32,986 bases of DNA from Alphaproteobacteria bacterium (GCA_017394405.1 JAFPYW010000056.1:1-32986); one strand, 5' to 3'. Shown: positions 22,688-31,835, counted from the first letter of the stretch. Program-made: numbers and translations. The notes: generated by a model not told the origin, from the letters alone.

Positions 22688-23590
22688 TTATCTACCTCCT
22701 GCTAAAGTCTTATCATACGCCCGAGATGGGGTTGTTTCGCGCGTCCATGCAGAAGTAAATCCCGTCAGTTTTCTCACATCCTCCGCACGACTTACCCGCA
22801 AATACTTATCACCTTCTGCAATACGCTTTGTGGCCTTTGAGGCAGGACGAATACCATAATCAATACCCAAATCAGATAACACCGCTTTGATATGATTAAC
22901 TTCTTCCAATGATTTACCTTCTAGGTTCAAGCATTTGCCCATTTCTGGAATAAAACCATTCACATAAAACTCTTTATCATCCCAATTGTTCAAATTGCGC
23001 CAATCTTTCTTCGGATCAACACGATCTCCAAAGAATAAAGACAACTTCTCAATATTTGCAGCACCTTTAACTCGTATTGTTTTATCCCCTTTCTTGACGC
23101 GACCACTAGTCAATGTTGCCACACGCTCCTCATAGATAACCCCAATCGTAGCCAATTCTTCTTTTAATAAAGCCCAATCTGCCAGCGTCATTTTTTCAAG
23201 GTTTATACGCAAACTAGGAATCGATTTACCCAGACGCGAACTCCAAACCTCCACACGATCCCAATCGTCACGATTTTGGGGAAACAGGCGATCAAAACAA
23301 TCATCAGCGAAAGGAACACCGGATTCTTTTGCGCTTTTCCTCAAACGTTCCATACTTTCCGGATTGGTTACCTCAACAAACCAAGCATAGGCATTTGGTC
23401 CGTATTTTTGTTTTCTGTACAATGCATCAATATTACCATCCCGCAAAAATTTAGCAAATTCAGCGGCATCTTCCTCACTTTTTCTTTCAATACGAAACAC
23501 GGGCCTTTTGGTATATACCATTTTTCCTTGACTATCAAAACTACCGATTAAATCCACATCGGCACGCCATCCGTTTTCGAGCTTTGTCAT
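22688..23590 (-). CDS. Unknown protein made of about three repeated modules
   Basis: 300 residues, soluble, charged. Three units of roughly 55-60 residues share the pattern L-x2-K-S/T-x-E/D-[helix]-L-x2-L/I-x-I-x-Y followed by a GDKxxRV strand and a helix: about 32-86, 128-187 and 220-278. The clearest pair is [20 protein letters not shown] with [20 protein letters not shown], and [16 protein letters not shown] with [17 protein letters not shown] do not recognise a known domain. It overlaps the gyrA stop by four bases, so it is translationally coupled to gyrA. It sits where alphaproteobacteria often carry coaD. Confidence 0.6.
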   Translation of the reverse strand: MTKLENGWRADVDLIGSFDSQGKMVYTKRPVFRIERKSEEDAAEFAKFLRDGNIDALYRKQKYGPNAYAWFVEVTNPESMERLRKSAKESGVPFADDCFDRLFPQNRDDWDRVEVWSSRLGKSIPSLRINLEKMTLADWALLKEELATIGVIYEERVATLTSGRVKKGDKTIRVKGAANIEKLSLFFGDRVDPKKDWRNLNNWDDKEFYVNGFIPEMGKCLNLEGKSLEEVNHIKAVLSDLGIDYGIRPASKATKRIAEGDKYLRVSRAEDVRKLTGFTSAWTRETTPSRAYDKTLAGGR

Positions 23591-26409
23591 GCATTCTCCT
23601 TTTCTTCTGTTTCAGCAACATTTTCCGCCGGGATATTTTCAACTGACGTTTCGGTGGCTTCTGTGCTTTCCACAGATTCTTCAGCCCCCTCTTCTTCGTC
23701 ACCCATATCGGCTACACAGGTAGCAGACACCACTTTTTCATCTTTACCCAAGCGGAACACAATCACACCCATTGTGGCACGTCCCGCTATGCTGATATCA
23801 TCCACACGGGTCCGAATCAGTTGTCCACCATCCGTTACTAACATCAAGTGATCGCCTGATTTTACTGGCATAGAAGCCACGACATCCGCGGCGCGTTTGC
23901 CTTCATCTGTCTTGATGTTTGTCACACCTTGTGTGCCACGAGATGTAATACGATATTCATAGGCACTGGTGCGCTTTCCATAACCGGCAGAAGTCAATGT
24001 CAACACGAATTCTTCGTCCGCCGCCATCTTTTCAATTTCTTCTGGTGTCAAAATTGTGTTGGTTGTGGACTCGGTTTCAACCACATCATCTTCGGTGGCT
24101 AATCCTGCCGCCCGACGACGGGCAGCCGCTTCTTTCAAGTAAGCATCCCGTTTGTCAATTTCAGCTTTGGCGTGTTTCAACACGGACATCGACATCACTT
24201 CATCGCCTTTGGCCAACTTCATACCACGCACACCGGTTGAGGCGCGGGAGGCAAACACACGCACATCTTCCACCGGGAAACGCACGCATTTACCATTCTT
24301 GGCGGAAAGTAAAATATCTTGGTTATCATCGCAAATCGCAACACCCACCAATTTGTCGCCTTCATCCAACTTCATGGCAATCTTACCATTTTGATTCACG
24401 CGCCAGAAATCGGACAATTTGTTGCGGCGCACCGTCCCTTTGCTGGTTGCAAACATAACGGTCAGCTTTTCGCATTCCTCCTCTGTTTCGGGCAAAATCA
24501 TAATTGTGGAAATCGTTTCGCCTTGTTGTAATGGCAACAAATTGATCAAAGCTTTACCTAAACTTTGCGGACTACCCTCTGGCAAACGATAGGTCTTCAT
24601 CTTATACACAATACCGCGGGTCGAGAAGAACAAAAGCGGGCTGTGTGTGCAGGCCACAAACAAATTTGTCACCGTATCTTCATCACGCGTGCTCATACCA
24701 GCACGACCTTTGCCACCACGATGTTGTGCCCGATAGGTGTTCAAGTTCACGCGTTTGATGTAACCTGTATTCGTGGTTGTCACCACCATTTGTTCGCGTG
24801 GAATCAAGTCTTCCATATCTTGTTCAAATTCGGCGTCTTCAATGGTTGTGCGACGCCCCTCTGGGAATTGAGCTTTCACAGCTTCCAATTCTTCGCGGAT
24901 AATCGCCAAAATCTTTTCACGGCTGGACAATGTTTCCAAATAGCCCTTGATCAAAGCGGCCAATTCACCCACCTCGGCATGAATTTTATCGCGTTCCAAA
25001 CCGGTCAAACGGCTGAGTTTCAATTCCAAAATCGCTTTGGCTTGGGCTTCAGACATCATATAAATGCCGTTTTCAACTTTGCGATCCGGTTCGTCAATCA
25101 GTTGAATCAAGGCCTCCACATCTTTCGCGGCCCAACGTTCAGCCATCAATTGATCTTTTGCCACATTCGGATCTGGCGCAGTTTTAATCATTTCCACCAC
25201 TTTGTCCAAATTCGCCACAGCAATGGCCAAACCAACTAACACATGCGCGCGATCACGGGCTTTATTCAAATCAAAGGCGGTCCGACGACGTACCACTTCT
25301 TCGCGGAAATCCAAGAACGCAGAAATAATTTGTTTCAGATTCATCAATTCTGGGCGACCATTATTCAAGGCCAACATATTCATACCAAAGCTGGATTGCA
25401 ATGGTGTGTATTTATACAACTGATTCAAAATCACATCTGGAAATGCGTCTTTTTTCAATTCAATCACAACACGCACACCTTGACGATCGGATTCATCACG
25501 CAAATCCGAAATACCATCAATAACTTTGTCCTTCACCAGTTGGGCAATCTTCATAATCATTTCGGCCTTGTTGACCTGATATGGAATCTCTGTCACAACA
25601 ATCGCGGTTTTATCTTTCTTGATTTCTTCAATGGAACAACGTCCACGAATAATAACGGATCCACGCCCTGTTTCATAAGCAGAACGAGCGCCACCGCGCC
25701 CCAAAATCACGCCACCAGTTGGAAAATCGGGGGCAGGTACATAACCAATGAGTTCATCAATCGTAATTTCCGGATTGTCAATTGTGGCAATACAGGCTGA
25801 CAATACTTCCGCCATATTGTGCGGCGGCATATTTGTGGCCATACCAACGGCGATACCGCCCGACCCGTTCACCAAAATGTTCGGGAATCTGGCTGGCAAA
25901 ACAACTGGTTCTTGGCAAGATTCATCATAGTTGGGCATAAAATCCACCGTGTCGCGGTCAATATCTTCCAATAACCAGTGTGCAGATTGAGCCAAACGTG
26001 CCTCGGTATAACGCATAGCAGCGGCTTTATCACCATCCATAGAACCAAAGTTACCCTGCGGGCTGATCAGCGGCACACGCATTGAAAAATCTTGCGCCAT
26101 ACGCACCATGGCTTCGTAAATCGAGCTATCACCATGCGGGTGATATTTACCCATAACATCACCGACGATACGGGCGGATTTTCTGAAAGGTTTGTTGTAA
26201 TCATAGCCATTTTCATACATACTGAACAAAATACGGCGATGCACGGGCTTTAAGCCATCACGCACATCTGGCAAAGCACGCGCCACAATCACGCTCATCG
26301 CGTAATCAAGGTAAGATTTGCGCATTTCTTCTTCAATGGCTGTTTGCATAATATCGTTCACAACAACGCCGCTGGAAAGGGCTGTTTCGTTCTTCATTTC
26401 TTCGGTCAT
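23587..26409 (-). CDS. gyrA: DNA gyrase subunit A
   Basis: 940-residue subunit of the type II topoisomerase that introduces negative supercoils. The breakage-reunion domain includes the catalytic Tyr134 ([11 protein letters not shown]) and the quinolone region [20 protein letters not shown]. There the residues matching E. coli Ser83 and Asp87 are Ser95 and Glu99. The C-terminal pinwheel contains the GyrA box [11 protein letters not shown]. An insert in the C-terminal half (around [20 protein letters not shown]) and a long acidic tail are lineage features. The start is followed by acidic residues typical of alphaproteobacterial GyrA. Heads a unit with three downstream genes, each separated by overlaps or very short gaps. 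Confidence 0.98.
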   Translation of the reverse strand: MTEEMKNETALSSGVVVNDIMQTAIEEEMRKSYLDYAMSVIVARALPDVRDGLKPVHRRILFSMYENGYDYNKPFRKSARIVGDVMGKYHPHGDSSIYEAMVRMAQDFSMRVPLISPQGNFGSMDGDKAAAMRYTEARLAQSAHWLLEDIDRDTVDFMPNYDESCQEPVVLPARFPNILVNGSGGIAVGMATNMPPHNMAEVLSACIATIDNPEITIDELIGYVPAPDFPTGGVILGRGGARSAYETGRGSVIIRGRCSIEEIKKDKTAIVVTEIPYQVNKAEMIMKIAQLVKDKVIDGISDLRDESDRQGVRVVIELKKDAFPDVILNQLYKYTPLQSSFGMNMLALNNGRPELMNLKQIISAFLDFREEVVRRRTAFDLNKARDRAHVLVGLAIAVANLDKVVEMIKTAPDPNVAKDQLMAERWAAKDVEALIQLIDEPDRKVENGIYMMSEAQAKAILELKLSRLTGLERDKIHAEVGELAALIKGYLETLSSREKILAIIREELEAVKAQFPEGRRTTIEDAEFEQDMEDLIPREQMVVTTTNTGYIKRVNLNTYRAQHRGGKGRAGMSTRDEDTVTNLFVACTHSPLLFFSTRGIVYKMKTYRLPEGSPQSLGKALINLLPLQQGETISTIMILPETEEECEKLTVMFATSKGTVRRNKLSDFWRVNQNGKIAMKLDEGDKLVGVAICDDNQDILLSAKNGKCVRFPVEDVRVFASRASTGVRGMKLAKGDEVMSMSVLKHAKAEIDKRDAYLKEAAARRRAAGLATEDDVVETESTTNTILTPEEIEKMAADEEFVLTLTSAGYGKRTSAYEYRITSRGTQGVTNIKTDEGKRAADVVASMPVKSGDHLMLVTDGGQLIRTRVDDISIAGRATMGVIVFRLGKDEKVVSATCVADMGDEEEGAEESVESTEATETSVENIPAENVAETEEKENA

Positions 26410-26436
26410 TTTTTACCTCATTTCACCTGTAAATTT

Positions 26437-26476
26437 ATTATAGGTTTAACCTAGCATTTTCCGATACGAAAAGCAA
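26437..26476 (-). promoter_or_regulatory. gyrA promoter with an overlapping palindrome
   Basis: Minus strand TTGCTT (26471-26476), 17 bases, TAGGTT (26448-26453); an alternative -10 TATAAT lies at 26437-26442. TAGGTT-T-AACCTA (26441-26453) is a perfect inverted repeat covering the -10, so a dimeric regulator could bind here. Confidence 0.5.
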
Positions 26477-26509
26477 GAAAAAAACATAAAAAAAGTGATT
26501 TTTTTTAGA

Positions 26510-26541
26510 AAAAATAAACACCCCGAAAAAAAGGGGTGTTT
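26510..26541 (-). terminator. Terminator after the 282-aa gene
   Basis: Nine-base-pair stem (26516-26524 with 26533-26541) followed on the minus strand by ATTTTTTCT. It separates the ssb-proximal gene pair from gyrA. Confidence 0.85.
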
Positions 26542-26552
26542 AAGAATACGAT

Positions 26553-27401
26553 TTAATAAGTATTTTGGGTCTTTTTGTAAGGTATTACAGGCACCGTTTC
26601 TGAGTTCTCCCACTCATTTCTCGTTTCCTCAAAGGTTGCACCATAAATATCCTGCCCCTTTTTGCTCATTTCCATGGTCATAAGATGTTTTTCCACCGCA
26701 TGAACATCTGCACGCCACTTCATTAAATCTTCCCGAGCCAAGCAAATCGGCATATTTTTTACAAAATCAATATATTGTTGATGTTCCTCCAACCTTTTCC
26801 ATGTTTGAGGAGCAAAACGTTGTAAAAAACGTTTTTTATCCAAGTCCTTGGCTCCGGCTGATCGTACAAATTCAACCCAAAGAAGTTCGTCCTTTGTCCA
26901 AAAATCACTTTCATAATCGACACGTTCAAATTCAAGTTCACCACAAAGGGTGTACCATTTTGTATTTACGTCATCAGCTGTTGTAAAAGCATCTATATTG
27001 TTCAAAACTTTTTCCTCAAACCTGTTTGATTCCATTTCGTATAAACCAGGCATTAGATAAATAGAGCCCAAATTTTTTTCCACAGAATCAGCGGTGACAA
27101 AAGTACGTCTGTTTTTATCATCTTTGCACCAACGACTCCGAATTTCTTTTTTCACAACCTCTGGGGAAAACAAAGTCGCCACACGTTCCAAAACATCCTG
27201 ATCAAGAACTGATGCGTCTAACTTCGGCTCCAACAAAAACGTCCGCAACATCTCATATGTCACGCCGACTTTCTCATATGCTTTCTGTTTTTTTGCAACC
27301 TGTTGCGCCAACAAAACAACATCCGGGCGAACCTTTAATTCCTCGCCTGTTAAAATTGTATTTTTTTGTAATCTTGTTGCTAATGTTTCTGTCTTTTTCA
27401 T
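26553..27401 (-). CDS. Unknown soluble protein downstream of the 313-aa gene
   Basis: 282 residues, mostly helical and charged, without membrane segments or a recognisable catalytic motif. It starts MKKTETLATRLQKNTILTGE and includes SRWCKDDKNRRTFVTADSVE and LCGELEFERVDYESDFWTKD. AAGGAAAA lies upstream of the start. It follows the 313-aa gene by nine bases and ends at a strong terminator, so the two are an operon. I cannot assign a function. Confidence 0.6.
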   Translation of the reverse strand: MKKTETLATRLQKNTILTGEELKVRPDVVLLAQQVAKKQKAYEKVGVTYEMLRTFLLEPKLDASVLDQDVLERVATLFSPEVVKKEIRSRWCKDDKNRRTFVTADSVEKNLGSIYLMPGLYEMESNRFEEKVLNNIDAFTTADDVNTKWYTLCGELEFERVDYESDFWTKDELLWVEFVRSAGAKDLDKKRFLQRFAPQTWKRLEEHQQYIDFVKNMPICLAREDLMKWRADVHAVEKHLMTMEMSKKGQDIYGATFEETRNEWENSETVPVIPYKKTQNTY

Positions 27402-27410
27402 TTGTTTTCC

Positions 27411-28352
27411 TTATCTTCCTCTATTTTCCTTTATCCGTCTTGTATCTTTCGCGAATTCTGTTTGAAAATCCAAATCATTAGATTTGCAATATTCGGCCAA
27501 CAAAATAATGCCTTGAAGTATTCTTACTTCGCGATTCCATGCACAAAACTGCACCCAAGGCACCTTGCATTCTCCGCGATTTCCGGGAATTGTCCAACTC
27601 ATTACTCGACGGAAAGAATGCCCCGCCTTGTTCCACTTTCTCATTTGCCGACGCACAGCGGATACACGATTGTAAAAACCATGTCCTAAATTCCTAACAT
27701 CATCCATCGTTAAATTAGTGTGACCAACCAAAGATTCTTCCAATGTTTCTTTTAATCCGCGACCCTCACACACTTTTTGACGATGCAATGCCCGACGTTC
27801 TTTTTTATACTCAATCAAATGCCGAGCAAACAAAGCACGCGCTTCAATCGTGTTGTCCAAACCCAATACCGTTTTGCGAGGCCCCGAGGCATAACATTCC
27901 ACAACCAAATGAGAAACACCATCTTTTTCATAGGTTGCTTTTGTTTCGTACAATTTCCTCAACACAGCCCTTACTGCATCTTCGCCAAGTCCCTTTATTT
28001 GAAGTTGTTTTTGGGTTAAATATTCTGAGCGAGGACGCCATGAACGATTTTGCATAATTTCTTGTTTAAAGGCGGCTTTTGCTTCGGGATCATTTGGTAC
28101 CGCCAAAAAACACCGCGTATGGTTGGGCTTACAAAAAACGACTAATTTTTTTGATTGTCCATTCTGGTCATATGTTGCCGTACTTGAATACAGTTTTTTT
28201 AAGGCCTTTAGAACACGATTTATCTTGTGATGAAAATATCTTGATAAATCCCAAGCACACAAAACCGACTCCCGTGGCACAACTTCCGGCTTTACACCCT
28301 GTGCCACTAAATCACGAAAAAACTGACCATTCGCACCACGAATTCCTCTCAT
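27411..28352 (-). CDS. Unknown protein with two tandem modules of about 70 residues
   Basis: 313 residues from ATG 28352, which follows AAAAGGA; an in-frame ATG at 28409 lies further upstream without a comparable site. Residues about 31-100 and 111-180 are homologous: VLKALKKLYSSTATYDQNG with VRAVLRKLYETKATYEKDG, then LVVFC with LVVEC, and DPEAKAAFKQEI with TIEARALFARHL. The helix-turn-strand layout looks like a small nucleic-acid or protein-binding module, but I recognise no family. Very basic overall. Lies between ssb and gyrA, in an operon with the 282-aa gene. Confidence 0.6.
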   Translation of the reverse strand: MRGIRGANGQFFRDLVAQGVKPEVVPRESVLCAWDLSRYFHHKINRVLKALKKLYSSTATYDQNGQSKKLVVFCKPNHTRCFLAVPNDPEAKAAFKQEIMQNRSWRPRSEYLTQKQLQIKGLGEDAVRAVLRKLYETKATYEKDGVSHLVVECYASGPRKTVLGLDNTIEARALFARHLIEYKKERRALHRQKVCEGRGLKETLEESLVGHTNLTMDDVRNLGHGFYNRVSAVRRQMRKWNKAGHSFRRVMSWTIPGNRGECKVPWVQFCAWNREVRILQGIILLAEYCKSNDLDFQTEFAKDTRRIKENRGR

Positions 28353-28461
28353 CTCATTCCTTTTCGGTTGAATAGGAAAGAGTATAACATAAAATAGATC
28401 TTTTGTCAAGTTTTAGCCGACAAAATTAAATTGTCTCAAAATCAACAAAAAACAACAGAGA

Positions 28462-28929
28462 TTAAAACGGAATTTCGTCGTTAAATCCTTCGGCTCCACC
28501 TGTCGGAGCAGAATCCCAACCAGCATCAGCTGTCGCTTCTTCACCCGCATCGCCACCCTCAACAGCTGCAGCATCACCACCGCGACCATCCAAAACAACC
28601 AATTCGCCACGATAGGATCCTAACACGATTTCTGTTGAAAATTTATCTTGACCGCTGGCATCTTGGAATTTACGTGTTTGCAAAGAACCTTCCACATAAA
28701 CCTTGGATCCTTTATGCAAATTCTTTTCCGCAAAATCAGCCAAATTGCTGTTAAATACAACAACGCGATGCCATTCTGTCTTTTCCTGACGTTCCCCGTT
28801 TTTATCTTTCCAAGAATCAGAGGTCGCCACAGATAAATGCACGATTTTTCCCCCTGTTGTTGTGTGACGAACTTCCGGATCACGTCCCAAATTGCCCACT
28901 AAAATCACTTTATTAATACTAATAGCCAT
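28462..28929 (-). CDS. ssb: Single-stranded DNA-binding protein
   Basis: 155-residue Ssb that coats single-stranded DNA in replication, repair and recombination. The OB fold covers about 1-110 with the diagnostic start [20 protein letters not shown], then [30 protein letters not shown] and [18 protein letters not shown] Gly/Ala/Asp-rich linker leads to the conserved tip NDEIPF that recruits partner proteins. AGAAAGGA precedes the start. It has its own promoter; no LexA box was found in it. Confidence 0.97.
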   Translation of the reverse strand: MAISINKVILVGNLGRDPEVRHTTTGGKIVHLSVATSDSWKDKNGERQEKTEWHRVVVFNSNLADFAEKNLHKGSKVYVEGSLQTRKFQDASGQDKFSTEIVLGSYRGELVVLDGRGGDAAAVEGGDAGEEATADAGWDSAPTGGAEGFNDEIPF

Positions 28930-28964
28930 AACAAATCCTTTCTCTAAATTGAACGAATATAATT

Positions 28965-28993
28965 ATTTTATTCATTTCAAAACAAAAAAGCAA
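28965..28993 (-). promoter_or_regulatory. ssb promoter
   Basis: Minus strand TTGCTT (28988-28993), 17 bases, TAAAAT (28965-28970), about 35 bases before the ssb start. Confidence 0.6.
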
Positions 28994-29011
28994 GTTTTTT
29001 TGACTTTCCTC

Positions 29012-29041
29012 TTGACAGATACACCAAATGCGCGATATATT
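29012..29041 (+). promoter_or_regulatory. Promoter of the 72-aa gene
   Basis: TTGACA (29012-29017), 18 bases, TATATT (29036-29041), about 44 bases before the start codon. Confidence 0.5.
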
Positions 29042-29085
29042 ATATCTTATATATTACTAAAAATTGTATAAGAGGACAACAAAAA

Positions 29086-29304
29086 ATGAAAAAGGAATAC
29101 ACAATCAGACCCACAGATATCAAGGAATATATTGGCTTTCAATTTCAATGTTTAACGGAAACATTAGAGCAATTTGATTATGCCGGAATGGCAAAAATTG
29201 TCCGTGCAACTCACAACTTATTTGATAAAACGACACCGGATATACACCAACCTGTTCAACCGGATTGTTCCCTGCTAGACATCACAAAACAAAAAGCAGA
29301 TTAG
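29086..29304 (+). CDS. Small soluble protein of unknown function
   Basis: 72 residues: a helical N-terminal part (KKEYTIRPTDIKEYIGFQFQ, LEQFDYAGMAKIVRATHNLF) and a short polar tail. AGAGGA precedes the start and a promoter is visible. It ends in a four-base overlap with the convergent acidic protein gene. No family recognised. Confidence 0.55.
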   Translation: MKKEYTIRPTDIKEYIGFQFQCLTETLEQFDYAGMAKIVRATHNLFDKTTPDIHQPVQPDCSLLDITKQKAD

Positions 29305-30053
29305 TCTTCATCCACGGATTCAAATTCTTCTTCCGAGTCGGATTCTTCCATCATATACTCGGATTCATCTTCTGTCTCATCTTCGGGCACAAACTCATCT
29401 TCCACTTCTGAATCAGGTTCATCTGCATGTTCATAGGCCAAAGAAAGATATTCTTCCATAAAAGAATCCCACGATGCCTGCAAATCATCATGACGTTCCG
29501 TTAGCAAACCGACATCTTCTGGAGAGAAGGTAATCTCATCCTCGGACCTGGTCAATGTTTCACTCATCGCCGACAAGAAACCATTCCAATCGGCATATTC
29601 TTGTGTCAATTGTTCCCACTCGTCAGCCGGCACAACAACGGATTGTGATGCTTGAAGATATTCTTCATCATCTTCTGCTGTGTCCTCTACTCTTAAAACT
29701 TTGTTATGTTCATCCTCGGATAAAAACACTTCATCCACCACATCCATTTCCGCCAGATATTTCAAACGGAGTTGATGTAAATCGCGGGTCAACATACCTT
29801 CCAATAAATTCAAAGCCAACATATTTTCAACGGCATTTGGATTACGTTCAACACCTTTTTTAATTTTTTGGGTCAATTTTGCATGATCATATAAAATATC
29901 CCGAGTCTCATCCCACAAATCTTTACTGACAGCAATCTGTGCTTCCTCGTGCGTTTCAAACACTTCATCATCGCGCGTTTTCCAAAAATACCACACACCA
30001 ATGCCAACGCACACAAACAACAAAACAGTAATAATGATTCTGAATATTTTCAT
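29301..30053 (-). CDS. Membrane-anchored acidic protein of unknown function
   Basis: 250 residues from ATG 30053, behind AAAGGGGAA; the in-frame reading to 30089 is less likely. Residues about 4-24 (IFRIIITVLLFVCVGIGVWY) are an N-terminal membrane anchor. The rest is helical with increasing acidity and ends in a Glu/Asp/Ser tail (ESDSEEEFESVDED). No catalytic motif. It was probably the gene directly downstream of groEL before the restriction-modification island arrived, because the groEL 3'-end copy lies just upstream of it. Confidence 0.6.
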   Translation of the reverse strand: MKIFRIIITVLLFVCVGIGVWYFWKTRDDEVFETHEEAQIAVSKDLWDETRDILYDHAKLTQKIKKGVERNPNAVENMLALNLLEGMLTRDLHQLRLKYLAEMDVVDEVFLSEDEHNKVLRVEDTAEDDEEYLQASQSVVVPADEWEQLTQEYADWNGFLSAMSETLTRSEDEITFSPEDVGLLTERHDDLQASWDSFMEEYLSLAYEHADEPDSEVEDEFVPEDETEDESEYMMEESDSEEEFESVDED

Positions 30054-30109
30054 GATTTCCCCTTTCTCAACATTGTTATGTCGTATCATATTTTTATCAA
30101 ACAGTCAAC

Positions 30110-30171
30110 AAAAAAAGCGGCACCACATAGGCACCGCTTTGTTGAGGGTTTTCTTTTTATGTTTAATACAT
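30110..30171. repeat. 62-bp direct repeat, copy 1 (groEL 3' end plus terminator)
   Basis: Perfectly identical to 31867-31928. Includes the last two groEL codons with stop and the terminator hairpin (30114-30124 with 30130-30140). Here it is detached from any groEL reading frame, so it is the duplicated copy. A partial match (AGTCAA) continues to its left. Confidence 0.9.
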
Positions 30172-30267
30172 ACGACTGGTAGTGGTAAAATGCCGCAATT
30201 ACACCTTGGAACACGTTATAATGCTAGAGTCGAAAATTCATAATTGTATTTGAAATAGGCAGTTATC

Positions 30268-30939
30268 TTAATTGATTTTTTTTATAATAAGATTCCTTAT
30301 TTCTGATATTTTTAATAATTCGTCTATAAAATAATTTACATTATCTTGTGTATCTAAATTTCTTTGTCGAACAATCTGTTGATAATTAAGATTTAAAATA
30401 CAACACAATTCTTTGCCCGTTAGAATATTTTTCATCTCAAATTGATTTTTAAATCCCTCTTTTATTTTACCCTTATCTGTCTGATTAAAACAACAAATAT
30501 AATACTCGGCTACAAATGGAATTTGAGATCCAAATTTTAAGGTAAATTCCTCAAGGTGTTCTCTTTCTGCCATTGATTTTTTAGTATCAAAATTATCACC
30601 ATCTTTTAATTCTATAATCTTACATATTCTTTTCTGTTGCACAATAAATATCAAAAGGTCAGGATCAATTTTTTCAATGGAATACCTACTTTTCTTTAAA
30701 ATTTTTTTCTGACACACATATACTCCATTTGGCTGTTGTCCCTCGACAACGTTATTAATAAATTTTTCCAAATTATCAATATTATTTGTTTTGGATAAAA
30801 TAATACGTTCAAGTTCTGACCCATTTGAAATAACTGTTGCCTGAATTTTTGAAATTAATTGTCCCAAGGAGAAATTTCCCAACACTCGAACATATCCACT
30901 ATTTTCATCCTGTCGGCCTTTTGCGTCTGATATTTTCAT
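30268..30939 (-). CDS. Predicted type II restriction endonuclease (PD-(D/E)XK)
   Basis: 223 residues, visibly AT-richer in codon use than the surrounding genes. It opens MKISDAKGRQDENSGYVRVL and contains DPDLLIFIVQQKRICKIIELK. There D (about residue 119) followed by E-L-K fits the PD-(D/E)XK nuclease core, with the K-x-G-D-N-F-D-T-K-K-S stretch after it. It overlaps the methyltransferase stop by four bases (ATGA), the usual coupling of methylase and nuclease. Recognition sequence unknown. The assignment rests on the motif plus the neighbour. Confidence 0.75.
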   Translation of the reverse strand: MKISDAKGRQDENSGYVRVLGNFSLGQLISKIQATVISNGSELERIILSKTNNIDNLEKFINNVVEGQQPNGVYVCQKKILKKSRYSIEKIDPDLLIFIVQQKRICKIIELKDGDNFDTKKSMAEREHLEEFTLKFGSQIPFVAEYYICCFNQTDKGKIKEGFKNQFEMKNILTGKELCCILNLNYQQIVRQRNLDTQDNVNYFIDELLKISEIRNLIIKKIN

Positions 30940-31619
30940 ACGATATCCTCTCCATATTCTATGTCTCCACCTATAAAATTACGTTTTGTATCCTGTGTTG
31001 CCCTTAAAACAGAATATCCTCCTGCCGCTGGATCTACCACGAAATCATTTTCCTCTGTTACCGCTAAAATAAGATTTTTTTGTAGTTCTATTGGTTTCGC
31101 GTGAGTATGATTTTTAACCACCCGTTCTTCCCAAACATCTGGTATATCGTGTCGTTTCCAAGTATTTTTCGCTATTTGGGGGCGTTTTTGTATGACAATA
31201 CAATATTCGCTTTTTCGACGTGTTCTATATCCCATACCTATTCTTAATTTATTCCATGTAATCATGTCAACTGCGGATAGTGAGGGAATATTTTTAAACC
31301 ATTTTTGTATCCCCTCTACTAAATGAAACTTATCAACCCACAAGAACAAATATCCAGACGGAACTAAAACACGGTTAATTTCCAATAAAAATTTATGTAT
31401 TATTATTTCATCCATTTGAGGCAGTGCACTTCTCAATTTTCCGCGCAATTTTCCCTCGTTTCCATACTTTAATTTGTCCAATACTCCCCTGTATTGTGGA
31501 TCAAAAAACACAGCCTTGATTGCTCTGTTTGGTATTTTTTTTAGCAAAAAAACACCATCACATTTATTTTTGTAATTAATTTTTAACGGACCAATCCCTT
31601 CTCCATTAAATATTTTCAT
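30936..31619 (-). CDS. DNA methyltransferase (amino-methylating, beta-class order), type II R-M
   Basis: 227 residues from ATG 31619; an in-frame GTG at 31685 would lie before the RNA terminator and is not preferred, though the ribosome site of 31619 is weak. Motif IV comes first as FFDPQYRGVLDKLKYGNEGK (DPPY-like), then SGYLFLWVDKF. Near the C-terminus are THAKPIELQKNLILAV and VVDPAAGGYSVLRAT (motif I, SAM binding). IV before I is the beta-class order of N6-adenine or N4-cytosine enzymes. With the downstream nuclease it forms a restriction-modification pair. AT-rich codon use and flanking repeats indicate recent acquisition. Confidence 0.85.
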   Translation of the reverse strand: MKIFNGEGIGPLKINYKNKCDGVFLLKKIPNRAIKAVFFDPQYRGVLDKLKYGNEGKLRGKLRSALPQMDEIIIHKFLLEINRVLVPSGYLFLWVDKFHLVEGIQKWFKNIPSLSAVDMITWNKLRIGMGYRTRRKSEYCIVIQKRPQIAKNTWKRHDIPDVWEERVVKNHTHAKPIELQKNLILAVTEENDFVVDPAAGGYSVLRATQDTKRNFIGGDIEYGEDIV

Positions 31620-31633
31620 TCCATACTTACCCC

Positions 31634-31664
31634 AAAAAAATATCGCCTGTGGTGCTTCAGGCGA
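31634..31664 (-). terminator. Intrinsic terminator of the structured RNA, upstream of the methyltransferase
   Basis: Seven-base-pair stem (31643-31649 with 31658-31664), eight-base loop, then TATTTTTTT on the minus strand. It ends just before the methyltransferase start. Confidence 0.75.
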
Positions 31665-31829
31665 CTGGAAGTTAGTACCTATCACATAGAATAGTGCGGT
31701 CTATTGACCGAAAACGGCTTATTCAACCGCCTTCCAGTCTTAAACTAGAAGGCTAAGTTTTTCCGTAGAAAGTGCATCTACAACTATGTGTGAGGGTACT
31801 AATCCTCGGGGCAGACACCACCCTGCCTT
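31634..31829 (-). ncRNA. Putative structured RNA (about 195 nt) ahead of the R-M genes
   Basis: A consensus-like promoter, a densely folded stretch and an intrinsic terminator follow one another without a credible reading frame. Hairpins, in minus-strand order: 31810-31827 (GGCAG/CTGCC), 31792-31807 (GAGG/CCTC), 31765-31781 (GTAGA/TCTAC), 31729-31753 (GCCTTC/GAAGGC with an inner AGT/ACT), 31715-31729 (CGG/CCG plus TT/AA), 31697-31710 (CGGTC/GACCG) and the terminator. The sequence could be a free RNA or a leader that controls the methyltransferase by attenuation. The layout recalls HEARO/OMEGA-type RNAs, but no IscB gene is present and I cannot confirm membership. Confidence 0.6.
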
Positions 31830-31835
31830 ACCTGC

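Noticed and set aside
30054-30267. A gene or tRNA attachment site between the acidic protein and the nuclease gene
   Set aside because: Apart from the direct repeat I see no credible reading frame, and no tRNA fold anywhere that could serve as an integration site.
31620-31685. GTG start of the methyltransferase at 31685
   Set aside because: It would place the N-terminus across the intrinsic terminator of the RNA; ATG 31619 leaves a normal distance to the DPQY motif.
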